Positions 46,411-56,590 of a stretch of DNA of 64,000 bases are shown one piece after another. Positions within the stretch are counted from its first letter, which is position 1, and the number at the start of each line of letters is the position of its first letter. Made by a program: the position numbers and the translations under genes. This DNA is from Austropuccinia psidii. Lineage: Eukaryota; Basidiomycota; Pucciniomycetes; Pucciniales; Sphaerophragmiaceae. Where the stretch lies: assembly GCA_023105745.1 (NCBI GenBank), contig JALGQZ010000011.1, forward strand, positions 48,452,698 to 48,516,697, read 5' to 3'. Below the pieces are notes generated by a model. That model saw nothing but the letters and a program-made list of their open reading frames with translations. It was not told the DNA's origin and did no database searches.

Positions 46411-47787
46411 TTATTTTTCGAGGAATTTGGAGACTATCCCGGTTATGTCCTCCTTTGGATAAGCCTCCAGTGCCTGGGCAAGGAGGCGGTTTAGTTCGTC
46501 CCGGAAGTCCCGGTGCATCTCATTTTGATGAGTTGCATCCACGAAAGGAATCATGTGGAGCAAGCGACGATGCTCCAACAAGATTCGGTTGATCGAATCG
46601 TGGACGATTGCTCGAGGAATCATTAGGGTCAGTTTCAGGTCGGTGAATTCCTGGCGAGCGTCATCGTGGGAATGAGACGAGCTTGGCACCGGGGGGGAGG
46701 AGGCGTTGGGGTTCTCGGGGGCACTGGAAGGGATCTCTGGGGAGGGAACCGGGGTTGGAGTGGAGGGGGGGGAATGGAAGGGGAAGGTGGGCGAGTCGGG
46801 TAAGAAGAAGGGGGATGGGGAAGTGGGGATCCCACGGGCGTATCGTTGATGATGATTATCGAGCGAGGAGTGGCGGGACGATCTGGAGACGGTTGAAAAA
46901 ATGGTGAGGAAAAGTTGAGAAGAGTGAAGAAGGAGAAGTGGTGACTTACCAAAAGGTTCCTCCGTGGATTGCGTAGGAGCCACCTCAGGTTCTGGCTCAC
47001 GAGTCGTATCGTCCTCAGGTGGTTGGGACAATGGACTCGGGCCAGGAATAGGTGGCTCTTTGGTTTGGGAGGGTTCTAAAAAAGGAGTAAGTGTCAGTTC
47101 ACTCGACTCAAAAGTGAAAGTGAAAATGAAATGAAACTTTGGCTGCTTACCACGGAATAATTCCTCAGACCATCGGGTGCCACTCGGGCCTGGAGTGGGT
47201 TGCCGGGGGGTTTGCTCGCGAGGCAAACTGGGAACGGGAGAGTCGTGTTGGGGGGGATTCGGGGGGTTTGGTTCTATGAGTAATGGAAAAAAGTCAGTAT
47301 TATTGCGTGAAGAGAAATGAGATAAAGAGGAGAAATAAAACTTACTTTGGCGTTTGAATCCCATCGGTGATAAGACATGGTGACGATCAGCCCAAGCTCG
47401 AATGTCCTCTCGCCATCGCCATCCTTCATCGGCCGGATAATCACTTCGCTCCGGTCGAGGAGTGAAGTGACCATCGGATGGTGGCCTAGGAGGGGGAGTG
47501 GACAAATCGATACTGGAGGGGACAGGGCTAATCGTCCGGAATCGTTCCCGTTGGCCTGTTTGGGGGCCCGGCGTCCATTCACGCTCGGAAATGGTTTCAT
47601 CATCGTCAACCACAAAGGAGTCCTTGCGAGGGCGTCTTGGGCGAGAACTCGTCTGGCCTCGTGGTCGGAAGGGGCGGACAACGAACGAACATTTCTTGTG
47701 TGCTTGTCGGCAAGCATCACAAGCGTGGTTCGTCGTCGAGGAACGAATGCAGGGGATACCCCGCTTGGTGCATAACGTGCACGACAT
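46411..47787 (-). CDS. gene C: Zn2Cys6-type cysteine cluster protein, Pro/Ser-rich
   Basis: The N-terminus has Cys at residues 3, 6, 13, 23, 26 and 33 (C-x2-C-x6-C-x9-C-x2-C-x6-C), the spacing of fungal Zn(II)2Cys6 binuclear DNA-binding domains. A basic segment (RPRRPRKDS) and a long low-complexity Pro/Ser/Glu region follow. The C-terminus is helical and conserved (LTLMIPRAIVHDSINRILLEHRRLLHMIPFVDATHQ). Probable introns are 47274-47345 (72 bp), 47076-47150 (75 bp) and 46883-46949 (67 bp), each with GTAAG donors. The first two are multiples of three, so the 458-codon frame reads through them. The third is not, and copy 2 lacks one base in the Pro-rich stretch relative to copy 1. The frame therefore stays open only if that intron is kept. 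Probably a regulator, with DNA binding not shown. Confidence 0.65.
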   Translation of the reverse strand: MSCTLCTKRGIPCIRSSTTNHACDACRQAHKKCSFVVRPFRPRGQTSSRPRRPRKDSFVVDDDETISEREWTPGPQTGQRERFRTISPVPSSIDLSTPPPRPPSDGHFTPRPERSDYPADEGWRWREDIRAWADRHHVLSPMGFKRQSKFYFSSLSHFSSRNNTDFFPLLIEPNPPNPPQHDSPVPSLPREQTPRQPTPGPSGTRWSEELFRGKQPKFHFIFTFTFESSELTLTPFLEPSQTKEPPIPGPSPLSQPPEDDTTREPEPEVAPTQSTEEPFGKSPLLLLHSSQLFLTIFSTVSRSSRHSSLDNHHQRYARGIPTSPSPFFLPDSPTFPFHSPPSTPTPVPSPEIPSSAPENPNASSPPVPSSSHSHDDARQEFTDLKLTLMIPRAIVHDSINRILLEHRRLLHMIPFVDATHQNEMHRDFRDELNRLLAQALEAYPKEDITGIVSKFLEK

Positions 47788-48210
47788 CTAAAAACAAAAC
47801 AAAACAGGTTAGTAACTGAATAGAAAGTAAGCAATCAAGAAAGAAAAGGAAGACATACGATGATTTATATAAATATAAAACGGAATCAAATTAAAGATGC
47901 TCTAGTCGGAAGTTTTTAAAAGTCTGGAAGGAAGTCGTGAAGAAAGAAAAATATTAATATCGGTACATAATGTTGACTAAAGTTTAATTGGAGAAAACGT
48001 ACAAAGTAGATAGAAGTGGGGTTCTGAAAGTATTAGCAGGAAAAACAAAAAGCGAGCAGGAAGGGGAGTGGGGTTAGTCGAGTGCGAAAGAAAAGACTGG
48101 AAAGGCAGGAAGACGAGGGGGAATACGCACAAGAAGGACAAACGCGGGTGAGGTTGAACGAAGTGGAGCGGGTGAGAAAGAAAGTGAAGTGCGTGTCGTG
48201 TGAAGATGGT

Positions 48211-48220
48211 CTTTTATACC
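48211..48220 (-). promoter_or_regulatory. TATA box, probable gene C promoter, copy 2
   Basis: GGTATAAAAG on the minus strand, about 425 bp before the gene C start codon. It is conserved at 15740-15749 in copy 1. The leader would be long and may contain an intron. Confidence 0.45.
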
Positions 48221-48369
48221 AAGGTGAAGCTGAGACGATCTCAGCAGTTGCAGCACCCGCAAAAGTCTCAGCTTCAAGGCGTGTGGGCAAAATTGAAGCT
48301 GAGTCTCAGCGAATGCTGCAACTGAGAGGTGAAATGCTCGCGTGAGGCAGAAGAACAATGGGGGTCTGG

Positions 48370-49104
48370 CTGAGTATTGCAATTTATTGAATTGTCAAGC
48401 TGAGTATTGCAATTTATTGAATTGTCATGCTGAGTCAAATCCCCTTTGTTTCCTTAAATTGCCACCCGATCACCCAGGAGGGTGGTCGTGAGGCCCTTAT
48501 TGATTGTGCATTGTGGGTGCAATGCACAAGTGACCGCGGCAAGATCACCGGCCTTATGGCCTGGTGATAGTCTTTGAACAAAGGGGGGGGCTGTAAGACA
48601 AGTGAATACAGCGTGAGCTTGCCTCGACCCATTGCTCAGGTTTGCTTTCGGGTCATAATTGAAATGCTCAGTGGCTGAACATTTGAATTGCACAGTAATT
48701 GAACAATTGATATAACAATATCAAATGCACCGCTGAGTATTGCAATTTATTGAATTGTCAAGCTCAGTCACATCCCCTTTGTTTCCTTAAATAGTCACCC
48801 GATCACCCAGGAGGGTGGTCGTGAGGCCCATGTTGAATGTGCATTGGGGCTGCAATGCACAAGTGACCCATGCAGAAAAGCACCCGGTGCATTTGGTCAC
48901 AAGTGACCGCGGCAAGATTACCGGCCATATGGCCTGGTAATAGTATGTGAACAAAGGGGGGGGCTGTAAGACAAGTGAATACAGCGTGAGCTTGCCTCGA
49001 CCCATTGCTCAGGTTTGCTTTCGGGTCATAATTGAAATGCTCAGTGGCTGAACATTGGAATTGCACAGTGATTGAGCTATAGATATAACAATATCAAATG
49101 CACC
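48370..49104. repeat. tandem duplication of about 370 bp, copy 2
   Basis: Units 48370-48732 and 48733-49104 are homologous to the two units of copy 1. The first unit carries an extra partial repeat of its start (CTGAGTATTGCAATTTATTG twice). It also has a deletion between two copies of CAAGTGACC. Confidence 0.9.
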
Positions 49105-50303
49105 ATGCTGAGCCATTGCTCAGTCGTTTTTGTATGCGCGCACTCTGAGCATTTGGCACAGCATTGGATGACATTTCAGCAAGGTGCAGCATTTCACACG
49201 CTTTGGTGAAGTGCTCCAAACTGAGCCTTCCAGTGAGCTATTGCAGAATTAGTTCATTCCATGGCTTTACTGAGCACTTTCACACGGTGCTTTTGACCAT
49301 GACATGCTCAGCTTGCGTGTGCAAATCGGGTGAAACGCAATGCTGAGCATGTGGCACATGAGCTATGTAAATGCAAACGATCGGAAGGTGCATGCACATT
49401 TGCTATATGCATGCAGGCTCAAGTAGTATTACACCTTCCTGATCTGTACAGTACATTCGACACTGTAGTACGCAGTACACCTTTGTAAATGTGTACTGCG
49501 GGGCAGAGCAAAAAGCTGTTCAACAATGTAACATGCAATCACGTCAAGCCATCGAGTCATATCTCTCACCTGCATCCCTTTGATGCACCTTGTTGGACAG
49601 CTCTGCCTAACTACAGCACAGATGCGCATGTAATCCAAGTTAATGTAAGTGGGTCATAATGGGATGACTTAATATTTGGGTCATACACAAAGAGTTGATT
49701 CACTCCGGTGCCATGGTTGGGGCAAACAATGACTGGCCCGCTTGTTCATTGTCGGGCAGCCACACGCTTTCATACACACCCCCTATGGTTCATACGCAGG
49801 CAACTTTCACACGCCTGGAAGACATTTTACTGCCAGTCTTCCAGCTGCGTATTTTCTTGCTTGGGTTGTCAGCTTGACTGCAGACGCTCACCCGCTTGCG
49901 CGTGGAAACCTGAGGCCAATCAGTGTGGATTTGCTTCAGCCTCATCCACATTAGATTAACAATCCCAGCCTATGATTGCTGAGGCTGGTCATGTTGGCGT
50001 GGTTATCTCCCACCGCGGGTCATTTTCTTTACATTCTCACACGCCCCGCGCAAGTTGTGGCACCTGGCTTGCAGCCAAAAAATCCCTTGGGCGTGTGGCC
50101 TCTTTCTCCGGAGTTCTGTACGCGCGTGAGGCAAAGACCCGGATGCCAATCTCGGTGGATTAGTACTCGCCTCAAACGCCATAGGGGTGAATGTATATGT
50201 GGATCACGGCTCACGGCTGGCGCCCCCTTTGATCATCCATCACATTCCCCCTGAAAGTCCAGTATGCATCAGTCAGCAAAAAACTTCAGGCCAAACCAAA
50301 GTC

Positions 50304-50329
50304 ATGTTCGGTGGCATGCCACCGAACAT
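50304..50329. repeat. palindrome P4, copy 2 (perfect, 26 bp)
   Basis: ATGTTCGGTGGCA and TGCCACCGAACAT, perfect dyad with CGG-N10-CCG, unchanged between copies. Confidence 0.92.
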
Positions 50330-50433
50330 ATCTCACCCGCCCACACACAAACATCCCCACAGTGAGATTGCCCTTTGAAACTGCCAACATTGCCCAGTAG
50401 GTCCCTGTGAATAATTAACCTGGGGAGGATACG

Positions 50434-50470
50434 CTCATTGTTCGCTGTCACACCAGCGAACATGACCGCA
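50434..50470. repeat. hairpin P5, copy 2
   Basis: TCATTGTTCGCTG and CAGCGAACATGA pair with one bulged base around loop TCACAC. Outer pairing is weaker than in copy 1. Confidence 0.7.
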
Positions 50471-50829
50471 TGCCTCTAATATGCCCTCCACAATAAGCTG
50501 CTACAACCCACCCAATTTCGGATGTGCTAATGTCAGCCTTGTTCCACCAAATGTTTCGTAACTCGCTGCAGATCCAGCAGTCATAATGGTGCACCCACAT
50601 TTTGGCCACCTTGCCTTGATATATGCCCCAAATCGGATATGAAAATTATGAGCCCAAGAGGCCCACCTCCATCAAGACCATGCACGTAACCACAGGCCAT
50701 CCCCCTTTTGGCCTGTTGCTGCCACTCATATAAGTTCCCCACCTGCGCTTATTCCTATTCATTCCCTTTAGCTAACCCTTCCCGATCATATAATTCCCAA
50801 CTGTCCCCAAATAATTTAAAATAGCCATC

Positions 50830-53262
50830 ATGTCAACCCCTTCACAACCACTTTGCATTGGGATGATTAATATTTGTATTCAAATAAATAGTGATATAAC
50901 CTTAAAGCCTGAGAATTCCCACTTAGCTTCTTGGATTATCATATGGCACAATCAACACAACATATTCGTTTATCTCCCCAATCACCAGCGTGCTATTGGC
51001 TCTCTCCCGGGAACCCTTTCCCAAACATTGATACCATTCCTTGGGGCACCCAAAACGTTCATGCACTGTGGTCCTGGTGGGGCATGGATTGAAAATTGCC
51101 AATCCAATCCTACTCAAATATTATTCGTTGAGGGAGTATTTATGACTGATGCCAATGATCCCTCCTCATCTCAGAAACCCAATCTAGCATTGATGTTCTT
51201 CACATGGTATCCAAACATTCTATTCATAATGGAAAGCTTTCAAACACAAGATTTCCAGCTTAAAATGCCCAAAGAATATGACTGTACTACTCATTGTCAA
51301 TGTCAACTCTTTACTCCGACATTTCCCGCTTCAAACTCGACGCCTGCTTCATATCCTGCTGTTTCATCATTGATTTCCAAGCAAAAACTGATACAATTAC
51401 CCAGTGGATCAGACCTCCCCATGATGACCCCGCCCCATTCCATTATTCAAACCCCCCTCCTCCCTCATCAAAAGACCGGACTAGCTTTTCTCTGGGATCG
51501 AGAAATCCCCAATGGCCAATCAGCCCGTAACCTTTGGGCAACCTCACCCCCAGGATCCACTTTTAATGCCAGGCACATCATTACAAACAAGGTCGTTAGC
51601 TCATTTGAATCCCTTTCGACCAATACCCCTCTTGGAGGACTGCTTGCGGATGATATGGGATTAGGTAAAACCATTCAGGCCATTGCTCTAATTGGTACCT
51701 CCAAGGAGCGGATGATTGCAAACCCCCATCGCTCCACGCCCACCATGATCATCTGCCCCCCTCGCTTAATTACCAACTGGCAATCAGAAATATCCAAGCA
51801 TGCTCAGGCTGGAGCACTGCATGCCAAAATCTACCATGGTCCCACTCGTCACTCATTATCCCAAGCCGACATCTTAAAATATGATATCATCATCACTTCT
51901 TACAATACTATCACCCAAGAATTTAAGCAAACCAATCCCTCTACATCATTCATTTTTCAAATCAATTGGCATCGTATAATCTTGGATGAAGCACAGTGAG
52001 TGGCTGAGCTTAAATGATTCAAATTACCTTTTATATCCAATAACCCTTGCCCCCTCTTATAGCTATATTCGCTCTCAATACACTGCCACTCACCGTGCCA
52101 TTAATAGCCTCCTTTCATCCCGTCAAATATGTTTAACGGGCACACCTATTCACAACACCATTTATGACCTTTTGGGCATAATATCCTTCATCACTCAACC
52201 CCAGAGCGCCGATCAAGATAATTGGTCACCATTCATCCTGAGTAGTCTTTCAAAAGGTTGCAATGATATTTTGCATTTGGCATTGCGGCATTTAAGTTTG
52301 CGCCGCACCAAAACCACACATCTCGAATCTCTCCCCACTATTAGCCATCATTATGAGCTGCTCCCACTCAACCCGACCATGCAGCAAGAATATTCCACAT
52401 TATATGAAGAATTCCTATCATCCAAAAGCAAAGGACCAGGAGAGTTTTTCAGAAATATTAATAAGCTGCGAATATGTTGTAACCATCACATCATGCTTAA
52501 CACAATTGCGGAGGCGGAGCTGGAAGACCCCGAGGGCAGGAGCACTCAGGATAACTCCCCAAGAATCACACGAACTATTGTGGATGTGGAAACATGCATG
52601 ATGAGTAGTAAAATTGCACACCTCCTACAAAGCTTAATGAAGAACAAACAAACAAGGTGTGGTCCAACGAAATCGGTGGTTTATACCCAATGGACCCAAT
52701 TTCTAGATTTGTGCGTTAATTCTAATATGCATCCATTACCAGTTGACTCCATCTGACTTATTTATATTGTAGAATTGGTATTGCTCTTGCCCATCACTCT
52801 ATCCTTTCAGCACGAATTGATGGAACAATTACACCACGGGCGCAGGACAAGGCGCTTGAGAATTTCTTCAATAATCCTGAATGTGAAGTACTCATTGCAT
52901 CCATTGCCGCGGCTGGAACTGGCCTCAATATAACTTATGCTAATATAGTCTATTTAATGGTGAGGGGCCCCCCAAAATTCTCCCCTGATTTTCGGACCCT
53001 GACATCCACATTTCCAGGAGCCTAATTGGAACCCAGCCATTGAGGCTCAGGCTGTTGATCGTCTACATCGTATTGGCCAACAACGACCTGTACAGGTCAT
53101 CCACTATATCACTCCTCATTCAGTTGAGGTCAACATGCGGAAGGTACCTTTCAACCTCATCTTTCACTTGATTGTATTACTATTCTGAAATCCTTCCTTA
53201 TGGGAATGCCATATTCCAATCACCAATAGGTCCAAGAAAAGAAAAAATCATTAACTGCGTGA
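50830..53262 (+). CDS. gene E: SNF2-family (Rad5/16-like) DEAH ATPase, 719 aa, five exons
   Basis: Exons 50830-51995, 52063-52710, 52773-52959, 53018-53143 and 53230-53262 join in frame. Helicase motifs are in order: Walker A DDMGLGKT (residues 274-281), DEAH (386-389, completed by splicing of intron 1), LTGTP (413-417), ARIDGTITPRAQ (618-629), AAAGTGLN (650-657) and QAVDRLHRIGQ (678-688). This is the full SNF2 set with Rad5/16-like features such as LMEPNWNPA before motif VI. No RING or HIRAN domain is visible. The first 210 residues are unassigned. SNF2 ATPases translocate on DNA to remodel nucleosomes or displace proteins. Here it is cargo of a transposon that also encodes a TET/JBP-like enzyme. 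The gene is convergent with F, whose end lies 306 bp away. Confidence 0.93.
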
Positions 53263-53568
53263 GCCTTACTGATATTACATAATTTGTGATTGACAAAGTT
53301 GATAGCTCCTGTTGACTCTGGCACAGGTCCACAATTATGAACACCATGAGCTGGATCGAACTTCTTCAATATTTCCTCAATGAAAATGAGCAATAGAGTA
53401 TTATTGCAAGGGAGACGGTGATACATTTCAATTCATATTGTCTATATTCTAACATATTTAGCAAGTTGTTGCATCCTTAAGAGATAATAATCAGATTTTA
53501 TTACACCTGCACAAATAATTCACAAAATTTTAATTTGTCACAGTGCTATACCGTGACAAATTACTAAG

Positions 53569-55630
53569 TTATTGCAGAGCATCACCATTAGGCCTAATAA
53601 CTGGCATGTCAAGTATCTTGAGGGCGCTAGTCTGCATCTTACTACAGCCTTTGAGCCAATCTTGATCAAATACCTGAAATGATAGGCCTTCCGGAATATC
53701 ACCATCATCTGTCGATCGTAATTCTGGCAATCTATCAATAGTTTTTTTACCCTTTTTTTTAATCCGATTACAAAACTCTATGTCTCTATCCATTTTCAAT
53801 ACCAAATCATTAAATAACTGGGAGCGCCAGCGTAATCCCACTTTGCGGTAAACTTGACGGCCATTTTCCAGTACCTCCTCAGTATCTGAGCATACTCGAG
53901 GGTCATTGAATTGTGATGCTAGGATGGGAAATTTAGCCGTATCACACCATTCACAACGGCGCTCACAGGTCTGCACATAATCAAGTAGATCATCATCAGA
54001 CTTGGTCCACAATGAAGAAGAGATACAGTAACTAACTCTTTGACGAATCTTTGCGAGCTTTTGATTCTCCTTCTTTTTTACCAAATACTCCGCATCCTTT
54101 TGAATAGACTTCCATTCTCTTTTCAAATAAGTGAAATATCGCTCCATTAAAGCCGCCACGACCCCATAGTTGTTATGATCCTTGTTCCAACAGTAGTGAT
54201 GATACTCAGTGCTGACAAGTGCGAGACGGAATGTACGGTAAAACACCATAGACATCAGCTCGTTGAACGGATGTTGCCCTGAGCTCTCCCAGTCCCAAGT
54301 GAATCGCTTTAGTCCTAGCTTGTGCAGCTCATTTTCGCAGTAGCTTTGGAAACCCTGAGACTGAACCTGTGTTGATGGCTCATTGAACACATCCTCGGGG
54401 ACATATCCGAGATGACCAGCCACTTGAATTGCAATTTCACGCTCTTCTGTGCTTGGTGGTGCTGGTAGTGAGGAAAAATCCTTATCCCTAACTTTGAGTA
54501 GGAACAGGCAATGTGCGTGTACTGCTGATCTCATTCCATGGACATTCTCTGGAAGTTCTGCCTTCAGCCATTTTTGTTGCTCCTTCTGGCTTGCACGTTT
54601 CGCCACATTGTGAGCTTTGCGGGCCTGGTTCCTTTGCTGTCTGACCTCGGATTGTTCAAGCATACTCTGGGCGAGGCCCAGCTGAGGATGGGTGAACTCA
54701 CTATTTGATTGAGTGCCTTGCTCATGCGCTGTGAAATTGTCCCTCCTTGGTTCATCATTTCTTTCACTTTGAGTCGGAGACATGTTCTCATCCTCATCAT
54801 CCACCATTGTTGCTCTTGATGTACTGGCATGACCCGTTCTTGGTTTGGAGGCATATGGATGATGACGTCCAGTGACTTTCTCTTTATGGACCAGAGGTGA
54901 AGACGCATAAAGTTCATCCCCTGCTATGCAAATCATCAGTTAACACATCAAAACATTAATGAAGACTGGTCATCCTCACGATCTTCAATTGGCTCCTGAG
55001 ATCGGACTGACTTGCCTTTAGGTGCCATATCTAACCCATGAAACAAACATATCAAATTGTGAATAAGTTTCTACTCCAAAATTCAAATGACTTACTTTGA
55101 TGAAGCGTCAATACTGGATTTCCCTCCGACAGACCGCTCCAAGATACATTTTCCAAAGGTCTTTTTCGTCGCCCCCCATCCACGCGCCTTTCATCACCCA
55201 CATGAACCTGCGATCCTGATGGAATATTGAGGGTTGGCTGTTTACTTTGGCCAAAGGGATCCTGGGATGCAACTGGATTCCGACCGGGATTAAGGAGGAA
55301 CTCACGTGGAAATTTTGATTGGGGATTAGCGTGTGAGGAGATTTGAGGTGTGCCTTCTGGCCCCTGAGACACATGAATTTGTGTATTAGTGGGATTCGGG
55401 GGAATTGGAGTGACGGAAATATTTGGGATCGACCAAGTGCTTGAAGTTGGAGCCTTTGGATTGCCCACATCAATGTTAAGACCTGATACATTCATTGAGG
55501 ATGCGATAGGGGTTGTGAGAGGAATGTTGGGCCTCAATGGTGACTGTGTTTGAACATATTCTATGCTAGATTCACTATTTGAGTCATGAACAGAACCTGA
55601 ACGGGATTTATGTGACTTGAAAGATGACAT
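53569..55630 (-). CDS. gene F: unknown transposon-borne protein, 645 aa, three exons
   Basis: On the minus strand, exons 55630-55096, 55030-54980 and 54920-53569 join in frame with donors GTAAGT and GTGAGG and acceptors GTTAG and AGCAG. Residues 1-180 are Ser/Pro/Asn-rich and probably disordered, ending in a basic patch (GGRRKRPLE). A charged, Gln-rich helical stretch follows (LEQSEVRQQRNQARKAHNVAKRASQKEQQKW), likely coiled coil. The remaining 330 residues form a conserved-looking domain with many Trp/Tyr/Cys (FTWDWESSGQHPFNELMSMVFYRTFRLAL, CERRCEWCDTAKFP). No catalytic signature is recognised. It is divergent from the transposase gene across a 960-bp spacer containing P6, suggesting shared control. 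It could be an accessory transposition or silencing-control protein, but this is only positional inference. Confidence 0.8.
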
Positions 55631-56590
55631 AAGGGCCGAAAAAGTACACTAATATTTTTAACTAGATAAAACACCTCAGTATTATGATAAAATAGAGTGA
55701 TATGAGATGAAATCTTTTCAAATTTAGAATAGAGAAATTCTATGAATAGTTGGAACTAAGTGTTGTGTGGAAGTCAGATAAGACTCTTTTGAGGAGAATC
55801 CTCCCTGCCTCCTCTTGAGCTCCTCCCCTTTTGTCGGAAACCACCCTGCACGGCCTACCAGCATATAATGTGATATTTCCTTGATCTCAAAGGGGACCCA
55901 TCATTCATAAGTAATCATATTCAGTACCATTTATGCCTCCCCATTGTCACATTTTGTGAATTATCCAAACTGCCCATATATGCATTGAAATTCCACAACA
56001 TTGTACATCTGTAAAGGGGTATATTCATGAAGGATTTACCCACAAAAGAGACATCACCTTTTCCCGAAAGGCAAGACAATCCAAATTACATTCCAACTGA
56101 TTCAAAGCCCGCCGCACTCAAACCAAATACCAAGACTTTAGCTGCACTCCAACCCCTTATGTAATAGAGTTATATAGTTATGTCTGTAATAAGGTTTAAA
56201 CCATGTACGATGGCGTGCCAGCGTACATGGATTAAATGTTAATCCCCTCAATTCAATGGTAACACTTCACTAATGGAACCCCCTCAATGGTCAAACCCGC
56301 ACTATCACAATGTGTAAATAAACTAGAATATGTATGAGCATTGAGCAGCATGGCATTTTACCCAATTAAACGCCTAACCAATTCCGCCATCCAGATGAGA
56401 CATGTTAAACTTTATCCACTGCAGCTCATGCTCCATTACAAATGGGATAAAATCCTCAGCTGGCTCAAATCATCTCCCCCTTCATAAATAATCACTGAAT
56501 TTTATTTCCAATTAATAACACTCCTAAAAACTTTCACATCAACCATAGATATTTATACACAAACCAACCGTACTCCCAATTCCTGCAACA
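55631..56590. promoter_or_regulatory. divergent F/G promoter spacer, copy 2
   Basis: A 960-bp spacer between the divergent starts of F and G, with no supported coding sequence. It contains palindrome P6 near its middle. Just before G the sequence is pyrimidine- and A-rich, as in many fungal promoters. Confidence 0.5.
56203..56228. repeat. palindrome P6, copy 2
   Basis: CCATGTACG and CGTACATGG give 9-bp outer arms (extending to 56201-56230), then one mismatch and TGGC/GCCA around GT. Copy 1 keeps the inner 26 bp. Confidence 0.82.

Larger units (their letters stand above)
47788..50829. other. non-coding divergent region between genes C and E, copy 2
   Basis: Three kilobases without a convincing gene lie between the divergent starts of C and E. 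Contents in order are the C leader, a TATA box, a CTGAG/CTCAG-dense zone (about 48225-49350), a tandem duplication, then palindromes P4 and P5 and about 350 bp of promoter-like sequence before E. It is conserved with 15319-18376. Possible roles are a regulatory hub or a non-coding transcript; nothing in the sequence decides. Confidence 0.7.
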
